Below are positions 9,979-19,500 of a stretch of DNA of 64,000 bases, piece by piece. Each line of letters starts with the position of its first letter. Position 1 is the stretch's first letter. Position numbers and translations under genes: made by a program. The notes below the pieces were generated by a model. It did not search any database, was not told where the DNA came from, and was given only the letters and a program-made list of their open reading frames with translations. Source of the DNA: Symsagittifera roscoffensis (lineage: Eukaryota > Xenacoelomorpha > Acoela > Convolutidae); assembly GCF_963678635.1 (NCBI RefSeq), contig NC_087069.1, forward strand, positions 54,232,928 to 54,296,927. Direction: 5' to 3'.

Positions 9979-11784
9979 TTAGTCGTCGGGGAAAAAACCG
10001 TGGGGGAAGATGTCGTGAATTAGTTCTGAAGTTGTTAGTAGTTTAGCTAAGATGCGGATGATATTTTTAGTTTGAAGCAGTGGCCAAAGCAATTGAAGTG
10101 CCTTAATAGTGGTTAGTTCTTCAGTGCCAACTGCAAACTCATAAGGTGTGTTTTGGATTAGATTATATAATTTGTGATTGAATTTAGTGTTGTGGATGAA
10201 TTCTAAAATTGGGATTTCTATAGGTTGTACAAACTCGTGCGGGATAAGGAAGGGTCGGGATTCTTCGGCGTTGAAGGTCTTGGTGATGGGACAGAAGATG
10301 TACATTTGGGTTATGGGGTCATAATTACGAAGAATACCATGAAGGTTAGTATCTTTAATACAATATGTGAAATTTAGGAAAAATGGTGAAGTGTATTTAG
10401 AATTTATGAATTGAAAACGATGGTGTGGTTGTCTAGAGGGTGTGTGTAGGTCAAAGTGATTTTGGATGAAGCGATAATAACTATATGTGTGGGTTTGTTT
10501 AGTGCGCAACATAATATCGTGTGAGCAGTGTAAATCTCTTTCGTGTGGTGCAAGAAAATGAAAGGTTAGTGAAAATATTTGGAAGCGTTCTTTAAAACTT
10601 TCGTATGCTTGTGTGTCTGTTAGTGCTTCTGAAATAATGTGATCAAACTTTCGGTCGAAGATGTTTAGTGTGAATGTATATGGTGTCTTGATGAAAAATT
10701 TCTCGGTAATTTGTGGATTAGCGAAGCGATCGTCGTCTAAGAATTGATCTTGGTTAGCTCTGATGATGTTGTGATCATAGTATTCGAGTGTATATTCGTT
10801 AGCTCTAGGTGCAGTGTGTGTTTTTAGTGATTTTTTATATCCAACGTAAGTAAATTGTCTAGGTGTTAGTGGTGTAGTGAGTCGATATAGCATGTCCGTA
10901 TTTCGTTCTATATCAATGTGAGTGTTAGATAAAGGTAAGCAAAGAGGGTTAGTAAAATGATAATATGAGGTCCAAGAGAGAGTGGGCATTAAAACGTATT
11001 CATCTACAAAGTTGCGTGTTTCGTTAGTGTCATGGGGGGTGTTTAAGGTGTATTGTGGGAATGAGGGTAAGGTGATGGCTAAAAATTCTTTTGTGTTAGT
11101 ATGCTTGGGGTGGTTGATGTATTCACGGGCTGTTCCTGGTTTTGCTGGGAAAGGATGGTTGGGGAACTTTCTTTTAAAAGTGCGGTAAGCTCTATTAGTG
11201 TTGAGTGAAGATTCAGTTGATGTGGATGATGGTGCTAATGATTCAGTATAATTTGAAGAGGATGTAGGGGTAGGGGGGTTGGATGAATTTATTGTGGAGG
11301 AGATTTGGTTTATGGTTGGGGTATTAAGGTGGTAGGGTTGTTGTTGAAGGGTAATAAAATTATCTAGCTCTGGGGAGATTCGGGGGGTGTCTGGAGAATG
11401 AGATGATTGGTCAGAATGGTATGAGGAGTAGGTTGGGGTAACTTGGGAAGCATAAGAGGGTGTGGGAGTAATTGGGTCAGGGTTATTGGATAATATGGGT
11501 TGAAAAGGGGGTTGAGAAAAATTAGAAGAGTTATGAAAATTAATGGATGGGGATGGTTCTGAGTCGGCAAATTCATCGGGGGTTTCAATATTCGGGTTAT
11601 TGAGTTGTGAGATGGAATATAAAACTGAGATGTGTGAATTAGTGTCGGAATTCATGCCTGATGTTACATTACTAGATGGAAAATCGGGTGGCGGAAAAGC
11701 AAAAAGTGGTATTATTGGGATTGGAGAGGTAAGATTGGTTGGGTGGGAATTTGATCGGTGTAGTGATCCCAGTTGGCGGCTCAT
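9979..11784 (-). CDS. ORF-E, 601-aa protein of unknown function
   Basis: This is the last ORF of the element. Its ATG (11784-11782) overlaps the Env stop in an ATGA junction, which suggests coupled reinitiation or a shared spliced RNA. Residues 1 to about 205 are low-complexity Pro/Ser/Thr/Asn-rich. Residues about 205 to 601 look globular, with many aromatic residues, several His, and motifs such as YVGYKKSLK and FHFLAPHERDLHC. There is no signal peptide or clear membrane span. The copy 2 homologue is 597 aa, and the length difference is confined to the low-complexity part. I recognise no family. A virion structural or regulatory role is only a guess from its place behind Env. Confidence 0.85.
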   Translation of the reverse strand: MSRQLGSLHRSNSHPTNLTSPIPIIPLFAFPPPDFPSSNVTSGMNSDTNSHISVLYSISQLNNPNIETPDEFADSEPSPSINFHNSSNFSQPPFQPILSNNPDPITPTPSYASQVTPTYSSYHSDQSSHSPDTPRISPELDNFITLQQQPYHLNTPTINQISSTINSSNPPTPTSSSNYTESLAPSSTSTESSLNTNRAYRTFKRKFPNHPFPAKPGTAREYINHPKHTNTKEFLAITLPSFPQYTLNTPHDTNETRNFVDEYVLMPTLSWTSYYHFTNPLCLPLSNTHIDIERNTDMLYRLTTPLTPRQFTYVGYKKSLKTHTAPRANEYTLEYYDHNIIRANQDQFLDDDRFANPQITEKFFIKTPYTFTLNIFDRKFDHIISEALTDTQAYESFKERFQIFSLTFHFLAPHERDLHCSHDIMLRTKQTHTYSYYRFIQNHFDLHTPSRQPHHRFQFINSKYTSPFFLNFTYCIKDTNLHGILRNYDPITQMYIFCPITKTFNAEESRPFLIPHEFVQPIEIPILEFIHNTKFNHKLYNLIQNTPYEFAVGTEELTTIKALQLLWPLLQTKNIIRILAKLLTTSELIHDIFPHGFFPDD

Positions 11785-14399
11785 CGTGGGCTAAAAAAAT
11801 GATTATTTTGAGACTGAAAAGCGGTGGTATGGGGTTGTTCAATAATTTGTTCATAAGTATTATCATCTTGTGACTGGTGTGTCATTATATGTTGGATGGG
11901 ACTTTGTGATGTGGTGAGTCGAAAATTTGGATTATGTGTTATTGCTAAGTTTCGAAAATTTCGTGGGACTAGGGATAGTGGATGGTTATTTGGTAGGGGT
12001 GGTAATTGTGGTGCCGTTGGCGTTATGTCTACATTGTTATGTTCTTCGTCATATGTATTTTGTCGTGTTGTTATTTTTGTGTTATATTCTTTTATTTGTG
12101 CGTCTAAAAGAATTTTGTTTATAGATGTAGAAAAGATTCCAAAAAATCCTGCAAAGAGTATGCGTGCTACGCTTGCTTGTCTGTTTACTTGTGTGTGTAT
12201 AGCACATGTGTTGTAGATTCCTTTTAAAAGTGAGAAAAGAAATCCAATAAAGTTAAACATTGCGTATAAAATAGTCAATTTTTCTAAGATGTAGTAGGGC
12301 CATCCTAGAAAATCGAGGATCTCATTTTTGAGTGTAACAAAGCTAAAAATGTTAATTGGTGATATATCTTGGGGACGGTATTTTTCACCGTTTAGATATA
12401 TATAATCTTTAATGTCTTTAAAATATCCGCTATAGTCTTGCGTGTAGATATCGGCAAATCCTGCGGTTTCTGCAAGTTTGCGTAAATTTTGGTCTATTGA
12501 TTGTCTTTGTATAGTGTCCATTTGTGTTAATAATTCTTGGAATTGTTGTGTTCTAATGTGATGTTGAATATCTGATTTTGAATAGATTCCTATTGATTGT
12601 AAGTCTATATTTGGGTTTCGAGCAATAGCGCGAATGCTTTCTGGTGAAAATTTTTTGAGTGATTGCATTAATGTGGGATATGGAGTGAGAAGATAATATT
12701 TATTTTCATCAGGGTTTAGTTGTACTACATTGTGGCTGTTTTCTGATCCACATGGGACTGCGGTATCCCAGAAATAGGTTCTTCGTGAAAGTGTATCCAC
12801 GAAATGTACTTTATTCTTATAAAAGATAGGGATTCTTTTATAACATCGTTTATCTTCAAAAACGTATAGTGGTGATACTTTTTTAGTACAAGTATAAAAC
12901 CATAAGATGTTTCCTTCATAGTCTAAAAAATTTGATCTATTTCCAGATAATAAGTATCCTGCATAGGGTATTTTTAATACTGCTAGTGCAAGTGATTGTA
13001 ATATTTGTGTTCGTTCTAATTCGCATAATTGGTGTAGTGTTTCTAATTCGGAGAGTGACATTTCTTGAAAAATTCGGCTAATTGTATAATCTAGTTTCAT
13101 ATCTAAATGAATATCATAGTGGATATTACCGAAATATGTAGTATTCATTAGTGATAATTCTTGTAAGCGTGTGCTTCTGGTGTCATGGGGTTTTAGATGT
13201 CCACCAGGTTGTCCGTTGCTTTTTTCAAAATTAACTGGTATATAGGATGTTCCTTCGTTTAAAGGATGACCTGTGGCATATGGGTCGATTTTTATTTTTC
13301 CAGTGGTCATGTCGAATCCTTTTTCGTATTCAACTAATATTTCAGAGTATTGTGTTCTGTGAAGTGGATTCCTGTATTTACATGCAAGTTCTGTTTCTTG
13401 ATATATTTGAAAACGTGTCAATTTATTTTCTATATTGTCTATGTTTCTAAAATTTGAACTTAGTTTTCGTGATGGATGGACTTGTTCATATGGAATTGAT
13501 TGTATAAAATATTTTTCGTGAAATTTTATCATACGAGCGTGTATTTTTGCTACTTGAAATGTTGTACATGTATCTTCGGGGAACCAAACAATTGTTGCTT
13601 GTGTTCTCGTTGTAGGGTCGCAATAACCTTGATCATTTTTACAAGGTAATCGGATTCCTTGATAGATCATTGTATTATCTGATAAATCTCGTGTTAGTTG
13701 TATTTTTTCGAGTTGTATTTTCCAATCGAAAAACATTATTTCTTGGTATCCTTTATTTTTTGTGTCTGCTTTGCAGTTTGATGGGTCATTTATACCAATG
13801 TGTGGTATCCAATGTTTATCGTGTAGGTCATAGGTTAATCGTCCGTGTGCGCCGTTATACGGGTATTTTTCGTCTAGTTTTATATGTCCTTGGTGTCTTT
13901 CAAGTTGTGATTGATGTACAGAGTCTGAAAAAACTTGAAAATTAACTAATTTTCTTTGGGAGTTTTTATTTTGTGTGATGTTTAGTCTATGTAATTCATT
14001 TTTACAATCGTCGGGATTGAGATGTAAAAGACGTTCTATATTACTTTGATAGAATGATTCATGGTCAAGTCGGTTTTTGTTTCCATTCGAGACTTGTGAA
14101 CAATGTACTTTCTTTTCGGAAAATGTTGCTGTGAATTTATAACCTGTAACTGTTGTTGCTCGGGCTTTTGAATAGAGTGTTGCTATTACATCTGTGGTTT
14201 CTATAGCTTGTGGTTCTGTTTCACATTGTGATACTTGATTTATTGCATATTTGTGTAGTGTTTTTTGTTCATTTTCTTCACAATCGTAATGTGTTACTAA
14301 TAAATCTTGTGGTCCTGTACGAGGAGAAGGGTTGATGTTTTGATTTGAGATTACTAGAAAAAGGAGTTGGAGAAAAATTAATAACTTTAGAATATACAT
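11781..14399 (-). CDS. env: Envelope-like class I membrane glycoprotein, 872 aa
   Basis: This is a probable Env protein for extracellular transmission of the retroelement. Residues 1-19 form a signal peptide. The long ectodomain is Cys-rich with N-glycosylation sequons (LNIT, MNTT, GNRS). A distinctive block at about 500-555 runs CTKK..CYKRIPI..FVDTLSRRTYF..VPCG. Two hydrophobic segments follow at about 705-728 and 745-764, and the tail of about 107 residues is rich in Gln, Asn, Pro and Thr. The CY-IP and FVD blocks faintly recall glycoproteins of negative-strand RNA viruses such as chuviruses, which are known donors of env genes to retrotransposons, but this is unconfirmed. The ATG overlaps the end of ORF-D by 13 nt. 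The frame is intact and the core is identical in copy 2. Confidence 0.82.
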   Translation of the reverse strand: MYILKLLIFLQLLFLVISNQNINPSPRTGPQDLLVTHYDCEENEQKTLHKYAINQVSQCETEPQAIETTDVIATLYSKARATTVTGYKFTATFSEKKVHCSQVSNGNKNRLDHESFYQSNIERLLHLNPDDCKNELHRLNITQNKNSQRKLVNFQVFSDSVHQSQLERHQGHIKLDEKYPYNGAHGRLTYDLHDKHWIPHIGINDPSNCKADTKNKGYQEIMFFDWKIQLEKIQLTRDLSDNTMIYQGIRLPCKNDQGYCDPTTRTQATIVWFPEDTCTTFQVAKIHARMIKFHEKYFIQSIPYEQVHPSRKLSSNFRNIDNIENKLTRFQIYQETELACKYRNPLHRTQYSEILVEYEKGFDMTTGKIKIDPYATGHPLNEGTSYIPVNFEKSNGQPGGHLKPHDTRSTRLQELSLMNTTYFGNIHYDIHLDMKLDYTISRIFQEMSLSELETLHQLCELERTQILQSLALAVLKIPYAGYLLSGNRSNFLDYEGNILWFYTCTKKVSPLYVFEDKRCYKRIPIFYKNKVHFVDTLSRRTYFWDTAVPCGSENSHNVVQLNPDENKYYLLTPYPTLMQSLKKFSPESIRAIARNPNIDLQSIGIYSKSDIQHHIRTQQFQELLTQMDTIQRQSIDQNLRKLAETAGFADIYTQDYSGYFKDIKDYIYLNGEKYRPQDISPINIFSFVTLKNEILDFLGWPYYILEKLTILYAMFNFIGFLFSLLKGIYNTCAIHTQVNRQASVARILFAGFFGIFSTSINKILLDAQIKEYNTKITTRQNTYDEEHNNVDITPTAPQLPPLPNNHPLSLVPRNFRNLAITHNPNFRLTTSQSPIQHIMTHQSQDDNTYEQIIEQPHTTAFQSQNNHFFSPR

Positions 14400-15520
14400 G
14401 TGTATGATAATCCTGAGTATGGATTATAAAATGTAATGTAGCCAATTGTGTTTTTGGTATATCTGTCGTATTTGTATATTACTTCAGTAGTTATAAACGG
14501 TGGTGGTAGTGATTGAGCTGTTATGTTAGGTGGATTTAATGGGTAGGGATGTTGGGTAATATTATTTAACTTAACTGTGATTTCAAACTTTAATTGTAAA
14601 CTGTTTTGTTGGAGTATTTGAATATTGTGATCACGGATATCGTTGTGAATATCTTGGCGATATTGTAATCTATTAAGTGCCCAGTTATGAAGGCGGTTAC
14701 TTTCTTGATGTTGTCCAAATAGTGGTGGAGGTGCTGTAAATGTATTCCAATCTAGTCTTAAAGGAATATTTATTGATGATTGTTCTCGATATCTGGCGTC
14801 GAGATTATTTGGAAAGTTTAAGTTAAAGGGTGGTGGTGAAAACTGGCTTATTGATGGTGTTGATGGTAGTGATAATGTTTCTGGTAGTGATGAGGATGTT
14901 GTTGTATCCGTAGAAATATCTATGGGGTCATTGACTAAATTTGGTTCACCTTGTGTAAATGAATGTGTAGTCCAATATGGTAGTCGTGATGCCTGGTTTG
15001 GGGGGTTAAAGGGATTTTCACGTATTTGCTCAGATGTTGGTGTTGAACCTAAGTAATCTGATGGTAGGCTTGAGGTGCTACGTTGTGAAAGAAGCGTAGG
15101 GGTTTCTGGTAATATACCAATGGGGTTTTCTGGAGTGTTTTGTGATGGGGATTGAGGTATATCAAAATGAACTCGGGGAGTTTGAAAATTTCTGTTTCGT
15201 CGAGGATGTATAATTTGTCTATTTATTTCGACTGTATTTTGGTTTTGACTAGAATTTTTTATTCTACTTAGTTCTTGTGGTAGTGTTGGATATAGGTTAT
15301 ATGTTGGTTCGCTTAAAGGTGCTTGTCGTTGAACTGGTTCTAGTGGTTCTGATAAACGAGTATGTCGTTCTTCAAAAGTGTATGGATTGTCTTGAAAAGA
15401 AATTCGTGTAGATGTTTGAGGATTTTGAGTAGTTGAAGGTGGTGTTTGGTTATCTTGGGATGATGTCGGTGAAGACTGATTCTGTGACTGTTGGGTAGCA
15501 ATTTTTGATGGTTTTTTGAA
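14387..15520 (-). CDS. ORF-D, 377-codon open frame with no ATG
   Basis: An uninterrupted frame runs from just after tandem stops TAA TAA (15526-15521) to a TAA at 14389-14387 inside the Env start region. It contains no ATG codon at all. The first 250 or so residues are rich in Ser, Pro, Thr and Gln. The C-terminal part looks folded (LDWNTFTAPPPLFGQHQESN, then several Asn/Gln/Leu-rich strands, ending YTCIF). Copy 2 keeps the frame at identical length from its TTT codon. Expression therefore requires an upstream spliced exon, a leader that supplies AUG, or a non-AUG start. The stretch CTACCCAACAG near the 5' end is a possible splice acceptor. Function unknown. Confidence 0.75.
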   Translation of the reverse strand, partial: FKKPSKIATQQSQNQSSPTSSQDNQTPPSTTQNPQTSTRISFQDNPYTFEERHTRLSEPLEPVQRQAPLSEPTYNLYPTLPQELSRIKNSSQNQNTVEINRQIIHPRRNRNFQTPRVHFDIPQSPSQNTPENPIGILPETPTLLSQRSTSSLPSDYLGSTPTSEQIRENPFNPPNQASRLPYWTTHSFTQGEPNLVNDPIDISTDTTTSSSLPETLSLPSTPSISQFSPPPFNLNFPNNLDARYREQSSINIPLRLDWNTFTAPPPLFGQHQESNRLHNWALNRLQYRQDIHNDIRDHNIQILQQNSLQLKFEITVKLNNITQHPYPLNPPNITAQSLPPPFITTEVIYKYDRYTKNTIGYITFYNPYSGLSYTCIF

Positions 15521-15528
15521 TTATTACT

Positions 15529-15717
15529 TTAGTGAGAAATTTTGTGTTTATTATAATATTCTTCCAAAAAAAGAATTAGAAGGACTGTTGCTAGGGCAAA
15601 TGTGAGGATTGCTTTCTTTATACATTTACAGATGGTCAAAATGAGGGATGATAAGAATGCTATGAAAATTACAAACATTAAAAAAATATCGGTTCTACTG
15701 AAAATTGTTCGTATCAT
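15529..15717 (-). CDS. ORF-C, 62-aa small two-span membrane protein
   Basis: The protein has two hydrophobic segments (about residues 11-28, FLMFVIFIAFLSSLILTI, and about 35-50) separated by a basic Cys-containing turn CKCIKK, and it ends EEYYNKHKISH. This architecture resembles viroporin-type accessory proteins. Its ATG overlaps the ORF-B stop as ATGA (15717-15714). The same ORF with several substitutions and identical length is in copy 2 (58980-59168). The role is inferred only from the shape. Confidence 0.7.
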   Translation of the reverse strand: MIRTIFSRTDIFLMFVIFIAFLSSLILTICKCIKKAILTFALATVLLILFLEEYYNKHKISH

Positions 15718-15944
15718 TTAGACAAGTTGTATAAATCGTACCTGTGGATATAATCAAGGGTTTTGGAAAGTTGGAGGAATAGTTCTAGAATAGTGTAGAA
15801 AATTAAAAAAATGTTACAAAAAATGATTAGGATTATTAGAAAAGATTCAAGTATATCAAAAAGAAATATTATAAAGGTTTCAAGTATTGTAAAAAAATGT
15901 TTAAGATTTATGAGTATTTGAGTAACTGATTGAGAGAAGAGCAT
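15714..15944 (-). CDS. ORF-B, 76-aa hydrophobic membrane protein
   Basis: Ile/Leu/Phe-rich from about residue 17 to 62 (FFTILETFIIFLFDILESFL and onward), it is enough for two membrane helices, with a short charged C-terminus. Its ATG directly follows the stop of the 50-codon frame (TAA-ATG), and its own stop overlaps the ORF-C ATG. Copy 2 keeps the length of 76 with conservative changes among hydrophobic residues, as expected for selection on membrane character. I recognise no family. Confidence 0.7.
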   Translation of the reverse strand: MLFSQSVTQILINLKHFFTILETFIIFLFDILESFLIILIIFCNIFLIFYTILELFLQLSKTLDYIHRYDLYNLSK

Positions 15945-16097
15945 TTAAGAAATGATCTTTTGGTCGAATATTTTTTGCTGTTTGAGGCGATTTTCTAGTG
16001 TGGTCGGATTATTTATTAGTTTTTTGACAAGTGGGTTGAGTTTTGTAAAAAATTGTTGGGGGCAATTTTTATGGTGACTGGGAGGTCGTCTTTTTCT
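15945..16097 (-). CDS. 50-codon conserved frame without ATG upstream of ORF-B
   Basis: Between stops TAA (16100-16098) and TAA (15947-15945) one frame encodes a basic start RKRRPPSHHKN and a helical-looking remainder ending IFDQKIIS. Its stop touches the ORF-B ATG. Copy 2 (59396-59548) has exactly the same length, and its differences near the end change Q to K and K to E without breaking the frame. It may be a 3' exon of a spliced mRNA. At this length chance openness cannot be excluded. Confidence 0.4.
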   Translation of the reverse strand, partial: RKRRPPSHHKNCPQQFFTKLNPLVKKLINNPTTLENRLKQQKIFDQKIIS

Positions 16098-16541
16098 TTA
16101 TTTTTGTTTGTCAAATGATCCGGGGTATGGTGAGATTTTTATACTTTAGGCTAATTAAAATGTTCATTTTGTTACTTTAGGCTAATTTAACAAATTTGCT
16201 TTGGGGGTATTCGTGGTCTGAGTTGGGGAAATATTGTTGATCTTTGGGTTATTAGATAAGGGAGGGGTACGGTATTATGGTGATATTTATTTTAGTTGTC
16301 AAGTTGGAGTGGTTTGCTTATTTTTGACCTGGAGGTCGTAAAGTTATAGTTATAGATGTGCCTGGAGTTCTATATGATTCGTCTAATTGGTCTTAGTTTG
16401 AGTTAGAGAAAGTGACGGATTGGATGAATCCAATTGGTCTATTTTGAACTAGAATTATTACGTACTTGTCAGCATGTTATTTTGAAAAATGTAAATGAAA
16501 AATGTTTCGGAGGTTTCAAGATTGTGAAGCAAATGTTTAAA
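16098..16541 (-). other. Non-coding interval between Gag-Pol and the accessory cluster
   Basis: No ORF of note is visible on the sense strand between the Gag-Pol stop and the 50-codon frame. The interval is well conserved with copy 2 (59549-59995). A near-repeat TTAGCCTAAAGTA occurs twice at its downstream end (about 16140-16185 on the plus strand as tactttaggctaat). It could hold signals such as splice sites. Confidence 0.4.
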
Positions 16542-19500
16542 TTACTTTTGAAATTCTACTTTCTTTAAAATTTTAGATTGGGGGATGAATATTTTATAGT
16601 TTTTACGTGGTTGATTTCGGAGTCTTGTTGTTTTTCTATTTTCTGATTTGTCGATTTGTTCTTGGGGTATTATTTGTTCGGTCATTTTTCTATTTTTTCT
16701 TTGTTTTGGGGATTCTTTATGGTTTTGTGTATTGTTTTTGGTGGCGATTAGTTTTGTGTTTTGATTTTCGGTGGGGTTATCATTTTGTTCTGTGTTTTTC
16801 AGATGTGGTTCGTTTTGAATGATTTTTAATCCTGTGAAAGAATATAATTGAGTTAATTCGCGGAGTGCGTATTCTTTTGGGTAATAAGGTAATAGGTTGT
16901 TTCGATGTTGAACGATTTCTTTTTTGTTTGAGTCGGTAATTTTATATGTGACATCAGTGGGTTTTGCAATTATTTGGTATGGTCCTTTTCGAAGGGGTTG
17001 TAATTTTTTAGAAATTCCTTTTTGAGTATTAAAATTAGGTATTAAAACAAATGTTCCAATTTTTAATTCGGAGGCTGGTGTAAAACGTGAATTGATTTGT
17101 TCATTAATGTTTTGTCTTTGTAATAACTTTTTTGTTATTTTTTGATAAATTTCATTGTGTTTTTTATCTCTATTTAGAATCCATTCGGTGTGTGTACCGG
17201 AGGCTAGTTTAAGAATTTGTGGGTGATGAAAATGATCTTCATCGTGTGTATGTAAAGGTAGGTTATAACAAATTGAGTCTTTATTTGGTTGACAATAACC
17301 TTGTGCGTTATTATGAGAATTTGCTGTAAACATTATTGGTTTGCGTGGCTTTTGGTTAAAAACCATTTCGTATGGTGACATTCCTAAAGTTGTCGTAATT
17401 TGTGAATTATACGCTAAGGGAAATAATTTTACATCTGCTGACCATTCGGTATATTTTGTATCATTTCCGTTGATGATACATCTAAGATATTCTTGTAATG
17501 AACGGTTCATACCTTCGACTAAGCCGTTTGTCCAAGGTGCATGAGATGTACGTGGTTTGTGTTTAATGTTGTATAAATGACATAGTGTGATAATTTCATT
17601 ATTTATGAATTCTGTACCGTTGTCTGTGACTAAAGTTTCTGGTAGTCCGAATTTTGCTATCCAGTGTTCATAGAGTGTTGTGTAAGCGTAATAAGCGTTA
17701 CAATGTGGTACTGGGTTAAGTGCTACATAATGTGTAAATGCGTCAACAATTACCATAATGTAGGAGTTTCCTTCTGATGAGGGTGAAATTGGTCCTTTGG
17801 TATCAAATGAGATACGATGGTTGAAGTACAAGCTTTGTCCTTTAAAATCTTGTTTTTGTGCTATTTGTTTTTGATTTGGGTAAGGTTTATTTAGTTGACA
17901 TACTATACAATCATTGCATAGTACTTTTATCCAAATTGGTGCATTTGGGAAGTAAAAATTTTGTATAAAGTTTGAATATGTTTTTTCTGATCCAGAGTGT
18001 CCTTTAATATTTTGTGTATGTGAAATATTAAAAGCTATAAGAATCATACTTATAGGGAGACATGGAACTGTAGATTCATTCAGGTTATACTCTAAAAGGT
18101 CTGTATTTTCGTTAATGGTTGTGTTGTTAAACTTGCGAAAGTATCGGAGGAGTGTTTTGTTTCCTAGAATGGTTGAATCTGCCTTGACAGGTTTAGTTTT
18201 ATATTTGTGCCATGATTTTAGTTGTCTAATTATCGGGTCAAGATTTTGATATTGTTTCAGTGTTGAAATTGTAATCGTTTCTGTTGGAGGGAGAAAAATG
18301 TTTTCAATTTCGAATTTAGATAAGGGTATTGTATCAAGTGGGTCGTGAAGGTCAAAAACTTGATTTATTGTGTATTTTGAATCATTTGTTTGTGGTCCTG
18401 ATAAATTTATTTTATCAGTTAAATCTTCTTTTTCAATTAGTGGAAAATGGTCTTTTTTAGGCGGGTGTTGTTTTGTTCGTTTTTGTTGGGTGTTATTTTT
18501 TATCCATTGAGAATATGGGATTGGTTTGAAAGTTGATGTTCCAAGTAGATCAACTTCATAATGATTATTTTGACAATCTAAATAAAGTGGGAAATGTTGT
18601 AAATTATTTATTTGTGATTGTTCAATATCAGTTTTTACTGCATATTTGCATTCCAATCGGGGTGATGTTTCGTTTTCTGCAAGGTAGAATTTTATGTTTT
18701 TGGGTATTTCAACTGTTGTTTTTCGTGTAAGTAATTCAGGTGGTGTATTTCGACTTAAGGTGTCTGGTAATGCAAGATTTTTTCCTGCAGTCCAAACTAT
18801 ATGTAAGTTTGGAAATTTCATTAGAATTAGTTGAAATCTGTAAACTCGGTGGTTTGGGTTAGATTTTTGTGTAAAGAGAAAGATGATTGGTTTATGGTCT
18901 GTGAATAGAACTGTTGGATGTTTTGATCCAAGTATCAGAAATTCATATTCTGTCAGTGTATATATTATGGCTGTACATTCTCTCATTAGAGTGGAGAGTC
19001 GTAGCTCTGCTTGAGTGAATAATCGAGAATTTGCTGATATGAGGTTCATCTTATTTGTACCATTATGTGATTGTAATAGTGCTGCACCGATGCCAAAGTT
19101 CGAAGCATCGCACATTGCATAAAATGGTTGATTTGAATCTGGAATTGTGTTTGAAATTTGTTCAGTTAAAAGTTTCTTTATTTCTTCAAATCGTGTTTGA
19201 TGTTCTGTGTTCCATTCAAAATTATTTTGTTGTCTAAGGATGTTATAAAATGGTCGTAGATATAATTGCATTTTATAAACATATTTACTTAAAAAGTTTA
19301 ACATTCCAAGAAATTCTTGGATTTTCTTTTTATTTGTTGGTGGTTGAAGTTTTTGAATAGCGTCAATGCGTGATTTCAATGGAGTGATTGTTTTTCTTTC
19401 TATATTATGTCCTAAGAATTTAACTCTTGTCAAAAAGAAGTGTGATTTATCGGGGGCGGCCTTCAGATTTTCGTTCTGAAGTATTTGGTGATATTTTTCT

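Noticed and set aside
15518-15540. A -1 frameshift from ORF-C into ORF-D
   Set aside because: The shifted frame meets TAA (and TAA TAA in copy 1) before the ORF-D body, so a slip within ORF-C cannot reach it.
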